A stretch of DNA of 64,000 nt from Alphaproteobacteria bacterium (lineage in GTDB: Bacteria; Pseudomonadota; Alphaproteobacteria; JANSWW01): positions 328,379-392,378 of the forward strand of contig JANSWW010000002.1 of NCBI GenBank assembly GCA_024743275.1. Reading direction: 5' to 3'. Within the stretch, counting starts at the first letter, position 1; each line of letters begins with the position of its first letter. The notes under the pieces are model-generated. The model saw only the letters and a program-made list of their open reading frames with translations. It did not search any database and was not told the origin of the DNA. Made by a program: the position numbers and the translations under genes. This document shows, piece by piece, positions 24,890-33,078 of the stretch.

Positions 24890-26740
24890 CTACACCGCGA
24901 AGCAGGAACAGCCGAGCGCGCCCCAGAACGACTTTTTGTCCGAGACCGGCAGCGGCGTGTTCCAGGCGATCCCGTGGTCGTGTCCATGAACCCCACAGCT
25001 TGTCGAACAGCCGCAGGCGGCAGCAAATTCGGCGTTCCCGGCCTGTGCCTCATTGCGCTGACCGGGGCTGGTCTCCGCATTCACCGGTGACCAGGAAGGA
25101 GACGCCGGCGGGAGCGGGGGCGACAACTCCGCATACACATCGTCGCCATAGACGATCTTGCCGCCGACGACGGTGAGTACCGAACTGATCTGGCGGACTT
25201 CCTGCGGCGGAACGGACATGTAGTCGGCAGACAGCACCGCCAGATCCGCATACATGCCAGGCGCCAGCGTGCCTTTGACATCCGCCTCACCCGAGAACCA
25301 GGCCGACCCGTGGGTCCAAAGGCGCAAGGCCTCTTCCCGGCTCAACACGTTGCCGTCCTCATAAAGCGACATGCCACCGAGCGTCTTGCCCGTGGTCATC
25401 CAGTAAAGGCCGACCCAGGGATCGTAGCTCGCGACCCGCGTCGCATCGGTGCCGGCACCGACCGGAACACCGGATTCCAGCATCTTGCGCATCGGTGGTG
25501 TCAGTTCTGCGGCGTCCGCGCCATAGCGGTCGACAAAATACTCGCCCTGGAACGCCATCCGGTGCTGAATCGCGATGCCGCCGCCCAAAGCATGGATGCG
25601 CTCGATATTGCGAGGGGAAATCGTCTCCGCATGGTCGATGATGAAGCGGGTCCCGAAAGGCTGTCGGCCGTTGACCCGTTCGAAAACGCTCAGAAAACGG
25701 TCGATGCTCTCGTCATAGGTTGCGTGAATGCGGAACGGCCACTTGTTGGTCGCCAGCAATTCGACGATCGGCTCCAGTTCCGCTTCCATGACCGGCGCCA
25801 GATCCGGCCGGGGTTCCAGGAAATTCTCGAAGTCCGCGGCGGACCAGGCGAGGTTTTCGCCTGCACCATTCATCCGCAGCATGTCGCTGCCGGCCCCCGG
25901 TTCGGTCATCCCGACCCAGCGTTCATAGTCGGTGAGTTCGGATCCGGGCGCCTGGGCAAAGAGATTGTACGCGACACGGACCGTTAGCTGCCCGTCGTCG
26001 TGAAGCCGCTGAATGACGTCATAGTCCTGCGGATAGTTCTGTCCGCCGCCGCCGGCATCGATCACGCTGGTAATGCCGAGGCGGTTCATCTCCCGCATGT
26101 AATGGCGTGTCGAGTTGATCTGATCCTCGACCGGCAGCTTCGGTCCCTTGGCCAGCGTCGAATAGAGAATCAGCGCCGACGGCTTGGCGATCAAGAGGCC
26201 GGTCGGATTCCCCTTCGCATCCCGCTGGATCTCCCCGCCCGGCGGATTCGGGGTGTCCTTGTCGAAGCCGAGCGCCTGGATCGCGGCTCGGTTGATCAGC
26301 GCCCGGCCATAGAGGTGCAGGATGAAAACGGGCGTGTCCGGGGCCGCCGCGTTGATTTCGTCCAGCGTGGGCATCCGCCGTTCGGCGAATTGAAACTCCG
26401 ACCAGCCACCCACCACGCGGACCCACTGTGGCGCCGGAGTCCGGTCGGCCTGCTCCTTCAACATGCGCAGCGCGTCGGCTAGGCTGGGAACGTTTTCCCA
26501 GCGCAGTTCCATGTTGAAGTAGAGACCGCCGCGGATCAGGTGGGTATGGCTGTCGTTGAGGCCGGGGATCACCCGGCGCCCTGCAAGGTCCACCTGTTTG
26601 GCCGACCCCGCCGTCGCCATGATGTCCGCATTGGACCCGGTCGCGACCACCTTGCCGTCGGCAATCGCGATCGCTTCGGCTTCGGGCATCTTTGGGTCGA
26701 GCGTCGAGATACGCCCATTGTAAAGGACGAGATCGGTCAT
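24890..26740 (-). CDS. YtcJ-like metal-dependent amidohydrolase with Cys/His-rich C-terminal tail
   Basis: A 616-residue Amidohydro_3 protein: N-terminal beta-sandwich (LYNGRISTLDPKMPEAEAIA), metal motif SHTH, HATYDES and IDHAE His-containing segments, and the late GAGTDATRVASYDPW active-site Asp. The last about 48 residues go beyond the fold and contain six Cys and several His (CGCSTSC..HGHDHG..LGCSCF), a possible metal-binding tail. No signal peptide is visible, unlike its paralogue. SD GGAAGGAG lies 9 nt before ATG. It is 16 bp downstream of that paralogue and 4 bp upstream of a XapX gene. The substrate is unknown; YtcJ-type enzymes hydrolyse amide or formamide bonds. Confidence 0.87.
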   Translation of the reverse strand: MTDLVLYNGRISTLDPKMPEAEAIAIADGKVVATGSNADIMATAGSAKQVDLAGRRVIPGLNDSHTHLIRGGLYFNMELRWENVPSLADALRMLKEQADRTPAPQWVRVVGGWSEFQFAERRMPTLDEINAAAPDTPVFILHLYGRALINRAAIQALGFDKDTPNPPGGEIQRDAKGNPTGLLIAKPSALILYSTLAKGPKLPVEDQINSTRHYMREMNRLGITSVIDAGGGGQNYPQDYDVIQRLHDDGQLTVRVAYNLFAQAPGSELTDYERWVGMTEPGAGSDMLRMNGAGENLAWSAADFENFLEPRPDLAPVMEAELEPIVELLATNKWPFRIHATYDESIDRFLSVFERVNGRQPFGTRFIIDHAETISPRNIERIHALGGGIAIQHRMAFQGEYFVDRYGADAAELTPPMRKMLESGVPVGAGTDATRVASYDPWVGLYWMTTGKTLGGMSLYEDGNVLSREEALRLWTHGSAWFSGEADVKGTLAPGMYADLAVLSADYMSVPPQEVRQISSVLTVVGGKIVYGDDVYAELSPPLPPASPSWSPVNAETSPGQRNEAQAGNAEFAAACGCSTSCGVHGHDHGIAWNTPLPVSDKKSFWGALGCSCFAV

Positions 26741-26756
26741 GGTAGAGGTCTCCTTC

Positions 26757-28553
26757 CTAGGTATCGCGATGATCGCCGAAGGTGATCACGGGCGACCAAT
26801 CCGGGCTGATCGGCGGCACATGGCGCAGGTCGTGGCGGGCGAACTCGTCACGCCCGTAGACCACACGTCCGTCCATCACGGTCAGATCGGATTTCAACTT
26901 GGCGATCTCCGCGTCCGTCACCTGGAAATAGTCCCGGTCGAGGACGACGAAATCCCCGAGCTGGCCTGGGGTGATCGCCCCCTTCCTGCCGGCATCGCCG
27001 GTAAACCAGGACGATCCCACGGTCCAAAGCCGCAGCGCTTCTTCCCGGGTCAGCAGATTGTCGTCGTCATACATCCGCAGGCCACCCCGCGAGAGGCCGG
27101 TGGCCAGCCATTGGATCGAGAACCACGGATTATAGGAAGTGACCCGCGTCGCGTCCGTGCCGCCGCCCAGCGGAATGCCCAGATCCATGAGGAAGCGGAA
27201 ATTCGGGGTCTTTTTGAGCTTCTCCGGCCCGTAATTGGCGACGAAGTCCTCGGCCTGGAACTGTAGGCGGTTCTGCAAGGCGACACCGCCGCCCAGTTCC
27301 GCGATCTTCTCCAAATTGCGCTGGGAGAAGGTCTCGACGTGGTCGATGAACCAGCCCGGCGTCAGCCCCGCACCCTTTGAGACGTCCTCGTAGACCTTGA
27401 GGAGCCGGTCGCCGGTTTCGTCATAGGTGATGTGCTGGCGGAACGGCCACTGGTTCTCGCCGAGAACGGTCATGATCTTGGTCTGGATCTCTTCCGCATC
27501 CCGATCGATGTCCGGCCGGGCATCGGCGAAGATTTCGTAGTCGTAGGAGGCCCAGCACAGGTTCTCGCCCGCACCGACAAAGCGCAGCACGTCGTCGCCC
27601 TGGCCCGCCTTGAAGATCTTGGTCCAGTCCTGATAGTCGGAAAGTTCCCGGCCTTTGACCTGTGGGAAGCTGTGGTAGCCGATCCGTGTCGTCAGCAGAT
27701 CCCGTTCATGCATCCAATTGATGACCTGATAGGGATCGGCGTCCGGGAACTCCATCCCGCCGCCGCCGGCGTCGGACACACTGGTGATGCCCAGGCTGTT
27801 GAGTTCGTCCATATACTGGAGCGACGAGTTGATCTGGTCCGGAATCGAGAGTTTCGGCGCTTGGGACAGCGTCTTGTACATCAGCAGGCCGGACGGTGCC
27901 GACAGCAGGCGGCCGGTCGGAACGCCGTCGGCGTCCTTCTCGATGATCCCGCCCGGATAGGTCGGGTGGCCCTCCTGGTCGTAATTGAAGTAGGAGATCG
28001 CCCTGCTGTTGAGCAGGGTCAGTTTGTAGAGGTGGTGGATCAAGACCGGATGGTTGGGCGCGACCGCGTCCAGTTCGGCGACCGTTGGCAGGCGCTTTTC
28101 CTTGAACTGGAACTCGGAGAAGCCGCCGGCGACCCGGATGAATTGGCCTTCCGGCGTCCGCTCGGCCTGAACCCGCAGCAGATGCAGCGCCTCCTCAAGA
28201 CTGTCGGCGGTATCCCAACGGACTTCGAGATTGTAGTTGACGCCGCCCCGGATCGAATGGGTATGGCTGTCGATCAGGCCGGGGATCACCCGCTTGCCTT
28301 TGCCGTCGATCACCTGTGTGAACGGCCCTTGCAGGCCACGGACATCGGCCTCACCGCCGACGGCGACGAATCTACCGTCTTTGATGGCAAGGGCGGAAGC
28401 TTCCGGCCGCTGGGGATCCATGGTGGTGATCCGGGCGTTCAGCAGGATCAAGTCCGCGTCGCCCGCCTGTGCGAGTGCCGGTTGAGACCCCACCAGAAGC
28501 GCACTGGCCGCGGTACCACCCAGAATCAGGGCCTCACGTCTTGTAACTGCCAT
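26757..28553 (-). CDS. YtcJ-like amidohydrolase with Tat signal peptide
   Basis: A 598-residue Amidohydro_3 protein starting MAVTRREALILGGTAASALL. The twin-Arg (TRREAL) and ALAQA cleavage region mark a Tat signal, so the enzyme should fold with its metal in the cytoplasm and act in the periplasm. The start is fixed by GAGAGGAG 8 nt upstream of ATG 28553; the longer ORF to 28604 is not used. Metal motif SHTH, then HITYDETGD, FIDHVE and GGGTDATRVTSYNPW follow the family. It is a paralogue of the next gene, which lacks the export signal, suggesting a periplasmic and a cytosolic step on related substrates. Confidence 0.88.
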   Translation of the reverse strand: MAVTRREALILGGTAASALLVGSQPALAQAGDADLILLNARITTMDPQRPEASALAIKDGRFVAVGGEADVRGLQGPFTQVIDGKGKRVIPGLIDSHTHSIRGGVNYNLEVRWDTADSLEEALHLLRVQAERTPEGQFIRVAGGFSEFQFKEKRLPTVAELDAVAPNHPVLIHHLYKLTLLNSRAISYFNYDQEGHPTYPGGIIEKDADGVPTGRLLSAPSGLLMYKTLSQAPKLSIPDQINSSLQYMDELNSLGITSVSDAGGGGMEFPDADPYQVINWMHERDLLTTRIGYHSFPQVKGRELSDYQDWTKIFKAGQGDDVLRFVGAGENLCWASYDYEIFADARPDIDRDAEEIQTKIMTVLGENQWPFRQHITYDETGDRLLKVYEDVSKGAGLTPGWFIDHVETFSQRNLEKIAELGGGVALQNRLQFQAEDFVANYGPEKLKKTPNFRFLMDLGIPLGGGTDATRVTSYNPWFSIQWLATGLSRGGLRMYDDDNLLTREEALRLWTVGSSWFTGDAGRKGAITPGQLGDFVVLDRDYFQVTDAEIAKLKSDLTVMDGRVVYGRDEFARHDLRHVPPISPDWSPVITFGDHRDT

Positions 28554-28575
28554 TGATCTCACTCCTCTCAGTAAT

Positions 28576-28601
28576 GGCCGGGACCCGCTGGGGTCCCGGC
28601 C
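28576..28601 (-). terminator. Strong hairpin in the isochorismatase-amidohydrolase gap
   Basis: A perfect 11-bp inverted repeat (GGCCGGGACCC / GGGTCCCGGCC) with a 4-base GCTG loop. It fills most of the 55-bp gap between the isochorismatase stop (28608) and the ATG of the Tat amidohydrolase (28553). No U-run follows, so it may act as an mRNA stabiliser or partial attenuator that sets different levels of the two parts of the operon. Confidence 0.6.
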
Positions 28602-28607
28602 CAATGA

Positions 28608-29261
28608 TCAGGCGGCGTTGGCGCCGGCCTCGCTGGCGTGGGCGCCGAGCGCCCATTTCGAGAACTTCACCTGGATGCCGTAGGGGGAGTGGCGGTGGAG
28701 AATGTCCATCACGCCCTCATAGGTCTCGCCCCGCGCCCAATCCTGCTGCAGTTCGAAGACGGTCTGGAACGATGTCATCGGAACGGCGCCCGCCTGCTGC
28801 AGGCGCGACACGGCGCGCTCATGGGCCTCGACGGAGGTATCGCCGCAGGCATCGGTGGGCACGAAAATCTCATAACCTTCGGCCAGCATATCCAGGGTCG
28901 GAAAGGTCACGCAGGCAGAGGTCCACAATCCCGCCAGAATGATCTTCTTGCGACCCGTCGCCGCGATCGCCTCGCGGAACCCTTCGTCAAGCCAGGAGTT
29001 GATCGAGGTCCGGTCGACCACGTCCAGACCAGGGAACAACTCGGTCACTTCCGGCATGAAGGGTCCGGAGAAACTGTCCTTCGCGACCGTCGTCAGAACG
29101 GTCGGGAGGCCGAAGACCCGGGCCGCGCGGGCCAGAGCCTGGACATTGTGCATCACATCCAGCCGGTCGTGGCTTTGCACGCCCTGGTACATCGCGGGCT
29201 GAAAATCAATGAGCACAAGTGCACAATTACCAGGTGTCAACATTTCATGGAAGTTCGTCAT
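28608..29261 (-). CDS. Isochorismatase-fold hydrolase (YcaC-like)
   Basis: A 217-residue cysteine-hydrolase-fold protein. The catalytic triad positions are visible: Asp in ALVLIDFQPAM, Lys in TTVAKDSFSG and Cys in LAGLWTSACV. The cis-peptide and specificity region resembles the YcaC subgroup (INSWLDEGFREAI, then TSVEAHERAV). The SD CGAGGAGATG precedes the ATG. It is the first gene of the amidohydrolase/XapX/MFS/porin operon and is divergent from an AraC gene only 60 bp away. Members hydrolyse amides or related bonds; its real substrate is unknown. Confidence 0.87.
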   Translation of the reverse strand: MTNFHEMLTPGNCALVLIDFQPAMYQGVQSHDRLDVMHNVQALARAARVFGLPTVLTTVAKDSFSGPFMPEVTELFPGLDVVDRTSINSWLDEGFREAIAATGRKKIILAGLWTSACVTFPTLDMLAEGYEIFVPTDACGDTSVEAHERAVSRLQQAGAVPMTSFQTVFELQQDWARGETYEGVMDILHRHSPYGIQVKFSKWALGAHASEAGANAA

Positions 29262-29320
29262 GGCACATCTCCTCGAGTCAGTCGGTTATCGAGCGATAAA
29301 TCGCGAGCTACGGCGCAATA

Positions 29321-30325
29321 ATGCTCAGGCCCGGAGATGGGACGGGACGTAACCCCAGGCTTCCATTGATGAAGTCGAAATTGTATAATTGTGCGATGAA
29401 TGCTTCCAAGGCACAGGTAACGAGGATCTCGGGGATCGAGGTCGCCGAAGATCGGTTCACCAGTGTGAACGGTCCACCACTGACAACATTGCCTAGTTGG
29501 GGGATGCTGATTGAGACGGAAGAGGTCGCCTATAATCTCCATCCGGCGATCGATTTCGAGGTTCACTACGTCGTATCGGACTACGTTCTCATCCATGGCT
29601 ATAATGGCGTGGAAGGGCGATTTGCCTTGGATGACGGGGCGATCGGGCCGTGGCGGCTCGACGCGCGCACGACCTGCTTGATACCGCCGGGCCAGCGTGT
29701 CCGGGTAATCGCGAACACCCCTTTCGAATTCATCGGCCTTGGGATCTCGCCCGCGCGTGTCCACCGGGTCGCCGCTCAGGTCGGCCAGGACTGGCCGGGC
29801 TTGGAAACGATGTTCTCGACGCTCGATGCCGGTCTCGCCACGCTTTGCGCCGAGATCCGCCGCTGCATGATCGCGGAACCAATGGCCTCCGGCGGCTATC
29901 TCGACTGCCTGACGGACGCGGTGCTGACTCGCCTTATCGGCTGGCACCTTGCGCCGATGTCCGAGAGCGCCGAGGGGCGGGAGATGCTGTCGCCCGCGAT
30001 GGCGCGGCGAGTTGGTCAGATGATCGAAGACAGGATCGACGGTCCGATCCGGGTGGGCGACTTGGCGGAGGCGGCGGGCCTGAGCCGCGCGCATTTTTCG
30101 CGAGCGTTTTCGCACAATTTCGGCGCGCCTCCGCGGGATTACATCCTGTCGCGCAGGATTGCCCATGCGCGCGGACTGCTGACCGATACGGATCTCTCCG
30201 CGTCCGAGATCGCCATGCGTTGCGGTTTCGCCAACCCGTCTCATCTGACCACGTCTTTCAGGCAAGAAATCGGCCTCACACCCACCGACTACCGTCGGGC
30301 GATGACAGAAAACCAACCGTCTTGA
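29321..30325 (+). CDS. AraC-family transcriptional regulator
   Basis: A regulator of up to 334 residues. The last about 100 residues form a double HTH_18/AraC domain (AEAAGLSRAHFSRAFSHNFG, then AMRCGFANPSHLTTSFRQEIGLTP). The first about 200 residues are a sensor region without recognised domain. The start is uncertain: ATGs at 29321, 29369 and 29396 all lack a strong ribosome site. Divergent orientation with the isochorismatase-led operon and a short shared promoter region make it the likely regulator of that operon. Confidence 0.87.
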   Translation: MLRPGDGTGRNPRLPLMKSKLYNCAMNASKAQVTRISGIEVAEDRFTSVNGPPLTTLPSWGMLIETEEVAYNLHPAIDFEVHYVVSDYVLIHGYNGVEGRFALDDGAIGPWRLDARTTCLIPPGQRVRVIANTPFEFIGLGISPARVHRVAAQVGQDWPGLETMFSTLDAGLATLCAEIRRCMIAEPMASGGYLDCLTDAVLTRLIGWHLAPMSESAEGREMLSPAMARRVGQMIEDRIDGPIRVGDLAEAAGLSRAHFSRAFSHNFGAPPRDYILSRRIAHARGLLTDTDLSASEIAMRCGFANPSHLTTSFRQEIGLTPTDYRRAMTENQPS

Positions 30326-30328
30326 AGT

Positions 30329-30362
30329 CCTTCCCGCGCGGGGGTCGTCCCGCGGGGGAAGG
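30329..30362. terminator. Hairpin between convergent genes
   Basis: CCTTCCCGCG and CGCGGGGGAAGG form an imperfect stem (two extra G) around a short G-rich loop, directly between the AraC stop (30325) and the isochorismatase stop (30377). It is placed to end both convergent transcripts. There is no clear T-run, so efficiency is uncertain. Confidence 0.5.
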
Positions 30363-30376
30363 CAAAGGATAAGGCC

Positions 30377-31060
30377 TTACGCGGAGGGCGCGGCCACGGG
30401 GTCCAGCCGCGGGCCGTGCGTCACACGCTCTTCCGCCTTGTGGACCATGGTGTAGGCATAATCGACGCCCATGCCGTAGGCGCCGGAGTGCTCCTTCACA
30501 ATACCGATGGTGGCGTCGTAAGTGTCCCGGCGGGCCCAGTCGCGCTGCCACTCGAGCAGCACCTGCTGCCACGTCATCGGCACCACGCCGGCCTGGACCA
30601 TGCGGTCCATGGCATAGTTGTGCGCGTCGACAGAGGTGCCGCCCGACGCGTCGGCGACCATGTAGATCTCATAGTCGGCGTCGTGCATGGCCGAGAGCGC
30701 GAAGGTGGTGTTGCAGACTTCTGTCCAGAGGCCGGAGACGATCACCTTCTTTCGGCCGTTGTTGGCCAGCGCGTCGCGCACTTTCTGGTCGTCCCAGGAG
30801 TTCATCGAGGTCCGCTCCAGCAGCGGGTGATCCGGGAAGACGGCAAGCAGTTCCGGATAGGTGTGGCCGGAGAAGCTGTCGGTCTCCACCGTGGTGATGG
30901 TCGTCGGCACGTCGAACACTTTGGCGGCTTTGGCCAGAGCCACGGTGTTGTTCTTCAAGGTCTGGCGGTCGATCGACTGGACCCCGAACGCCATTTGCGG
31001 CTGATGGTCGATGAAAATCAGCTGGCTGTTCTGCGGAGTCAGAACCTCGGTTTTGCTCAT
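30377..31060 (-). CDS. Isochorismatase-fold hydrolase (YcaC-like), second copy
   Basis: A 227-residue paralogue of the hydrolase at 28608-29261, with the same landmarks: LIFIDHQPQMAFGVQS (Asp), TTVETDSFSG where the catalytic Lys is expected, and SGLWTEVCNTTFAL (Cys). The Lys position of the first copy (VAKDSFSG) reads VETDSFSG here, so the triad Lys seems replaced by Thr or Glu unless a neighbouring residue serves. SD GAGGATAG precedes ATG. It is divergent from a second AraC gene. Confidence 0.85.
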   Translation of the reverse strand: MSKTEVLTPQNSQLIFIDHQPQMAFGVQSIDRQTLKNNTVALAKAAKVFDVPTTITTVETDSFSGHTYPELLAVFPDHPLLERTSMNSWDDQKVRDALANNGRKKVIVSGLWTEVCNTTFALSAMHDADYEIYMVADASGGTSVDAHNYAMDRMVQAGVVPMTWQQVLLEWQRDWARRDTYDATIGIVKEHSGAYGMGVDYAYTMVHKAEERVTHGPRLDPVAAPSA

Positions 31061-31273
31061 GATCTATCCTCAAGCTGGTCAAATAGTGGACTATCGCGGC
31101 CCATTGAGGCCGAAGCGCGCCGGTGGGCGCTTGCTGCGTCATGTGTTTTGCCCACCCTTTATTTGCTTTCAGGAAATTGCGTTTTGTTTTTCACATTCTT
31201 GCCGGCGCCGAAATCGCGCTCCATCTTGGTCGAGAGAAGACAACGGCGTACCGGAAACCGAGGAGACGGAGTG

Positions 31274-32170
31274 ATGGGCGATCATGCCTTCGAACACGAT
31301 CCCGAGCATTGCGCGGTCTATCGCGGCTTTCTCGGGTCCCGAACCCCAGCCCTCATGGGACTGGACAAGCGATGGAATATTCCGACGGCCCGCCACCGCG
31401 CCGAATTGGCGGGCGAGGCCCCGTTTCCGGGTGTCGACCATTACGTGATGACCTTCCATATCGGCGGTGGAAAGGCACGGCGGGTCGACCGGCCAGACCT
31501 CGCAAGGGTGGCCGAGAAGGGCGCGCTCTCTTTGCAGGCCCCCGGGTCGTCCGGCGTGTTCTCGACAGAAGGCGTTGTCGACTACGCCCACCTCTATTTC
31601 CGGCAATCCCTCTTGTGCGAGGTCGCCGACAATACGACGGACGGCGTCCCGGCCGAGGTGACGGACTTCTTCGGCATCAAGGACACGGAATGCGCGGCGG
31701 CGGTGAAAACCTATGTCACCAGGGCCGCCGATCCGGAAGACATCGCCTCGCCCATCGAAATGGACAGTCGCGCCTATCTGATCGCGCTGGACCTTTTACG
31801 CGCAAACCACCGCCGCCTGCCCCTCAAACAGGCCGAACTGCTCTCACCCTCGGACACCCGGTTCCGCCGTGTGCTGCAGATTATCGAGGACCGGATGGCC
31901 GAGCCGCTCCGGATCAGCGAATTGGCCAGGGAAATGGACATGAGCTCTTTCCAGTTCCTGCGCGCCTTTCGGGAATCCATTGGGGTGACCCCGGGCAAGT
32001 ATATTGCCCAAAGACGCGCGGAACGGGCGCGGGACCTGATCGCCGGCGGGGACCTTCCCCTGGCCGAAATCGCCCACCGTGTCGGCTATTCCAGCCAATC
32101 CCACATGACCCGTAAGATCGGCGAGGTTTACGGAATGTCGCCGAAGACCCTCAGAATGAGCCGGGACTAA
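31274..32170 (+). CDS. AraC-family transcriptional regulator (second)
   Basis: A 298-residue AraC protein. The start ATG 31274 follows AGGAGACGGAG; the much longer upstream frame is antisense to the isochorismatase gene. The N-terminal part (to about residue 190) includes FHIGGGKARRVDRPDL and is of the AraC_binding_2-like type. The C-terminal helices are ELAREMDMSSFQFLRAF and IAHRVGYSSQSHMTRKIGEV. It sits divergent from the second isochorismatase-fold gene and is its probable regulator. Confidence 0.88.
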   Translation: MGDHAFEHDPEHCAVYRGFLGSRTPALMGLDKRWNIPTARHRAELAGEAPFPGVDHYVMTFHIGGGKARRVDRPDLARVAEKGALSLQAPGSSGVFSTEGVVDYAHLYFRQSLLCEVADNTTDGVPAEVTDFFGIKDTECAAAVKTYVTRAADPEDIASPIEMDSRAYLIALDLLRANHRRLPLKQAELLSPSDTRFRRVLQIIEDRMAEPLRISELAREMDMSSFQFLRAFRESIGVTPGKYIAQRRAERARDLIAGGDLPLAEIAHRVGYSSQSHMTRKIGEVYGMSPKTLRMSRD

Positions 32171-32287
32171 ATACCTAGCAGCCGATAGGTCGCACAACCG
32201 CCCTTCTTCTTCGGAAAACAAGGATTACAGGGGAAACCCGAACCGAAACCATTCCACCGGAGTTCCGCGCATCCCGCCGATCGGCGA

Positions 32288-32827
32288 TCAGACAAGCTTC
32301 GCGAGGGCGGCGTCCAGCGCCTCGATGTCCTGCGGGCGAACGAGCGCCCCACCCTCGTTGTCGAAAGCGTTCCCCCAGCCGCCGATCCCGACCGTTGCCC
32401 GCAAATCCATACCGAAATGGGGTGCCGACGCTTCGACACTGCCGAGGACACCGGCTCCGGCACGGCCGCCCGGAGTCGCCGCCAGGGCGACGGTGGGTTT
32501 GTCCTGATAGACCTTGCGATCGATCCGGCTCATCCAATCGTAGATGTTCTTCCAGGCGGACGTGTAGGAGCCGTTATACTCCGGGAAGGAGATCAGGAGG
32601 GCATCCGAGGCGCCGATCCTGGCATAGAAGTCCTTCGCCAAGTCGTGCACACCGCCGGACTTTTCCCGATCGATGGAATAGATCGGCATTTCGAAGTCGT
32701 TGATGTCCAACAGCTCGACCTGGGCATCGGGCCGGTATTTCTCTTTGAACCGGGCACTGGCGTGGCGCACCAACGCAACATTGATGGACGCACTGTGATT
32801 ACTGGCACCGAAAGCGAGCAGGCGCAT
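32288..32827 (-). CDS. NADPH-dependent FMN reductase
   Basis: A 179-residue flavodoxin-like protein: FMN phosphate loop at GASNHSASINVALVR, and the conserved SFPEYNGSYTSAWKNIYDW motif that binds the flavin and marks the NADPH-dependent FMN reductase family (SsuE/ChrR/azoreductase type). SD CAGGGGAG lies before ATG 32827. Cytosolic; it would reduce FMN, quinones or azo compounds with NAD(P)H. It is convergent with the AraC gene and has no clear operon partner. Confidence 0.88.
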   Translation of the reverse strand: MRLLAFGASNHSASINVALVRHASARFKEKYRPDAQVELLDINDFEMPIYSIDREKSGGVHDLAKDFYARIGASDALLISFPEYNGSYTSAWKNIYDWMSRIDRKVYQDKPTVALAATPGGRAGAGVLGSVEASAPHFGMDLRATVGIGGWGNAFDNEGGALVRPQDIEALDAALAKLV

Positions 32828-33078
32828 AAGTCTGGGCTCCCCTGTCTATGCGAAACGACCGCTCCTAACCTGGAACGCGGTCGTCACAAATCAAATGATC
32901 GTTGTGCACAAGGTCTCTTGGGACCTGATGAGGCACAGCCGGGGACCCCGGCCCGGGTCGCCGGCCCCTTGCGCCTTCCGGGTTGGCCGGCACCGGGCTA
33001 TTCTCGCGTTGACCGGGTGGCAACGGGCCACCGCTCCGCGCCGTCGCCTGATGGCCGTGTCTGTCTCGGAGAGTTGTC

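Noticed and set aside
30416..31273. N-terminal extension of the second AraC gene (584-codon frame)
   Set aside because: It lies antisense to the isochorismatase gene. A good ribosome site (AGGAGACGGAG) fixes the start at 31274.
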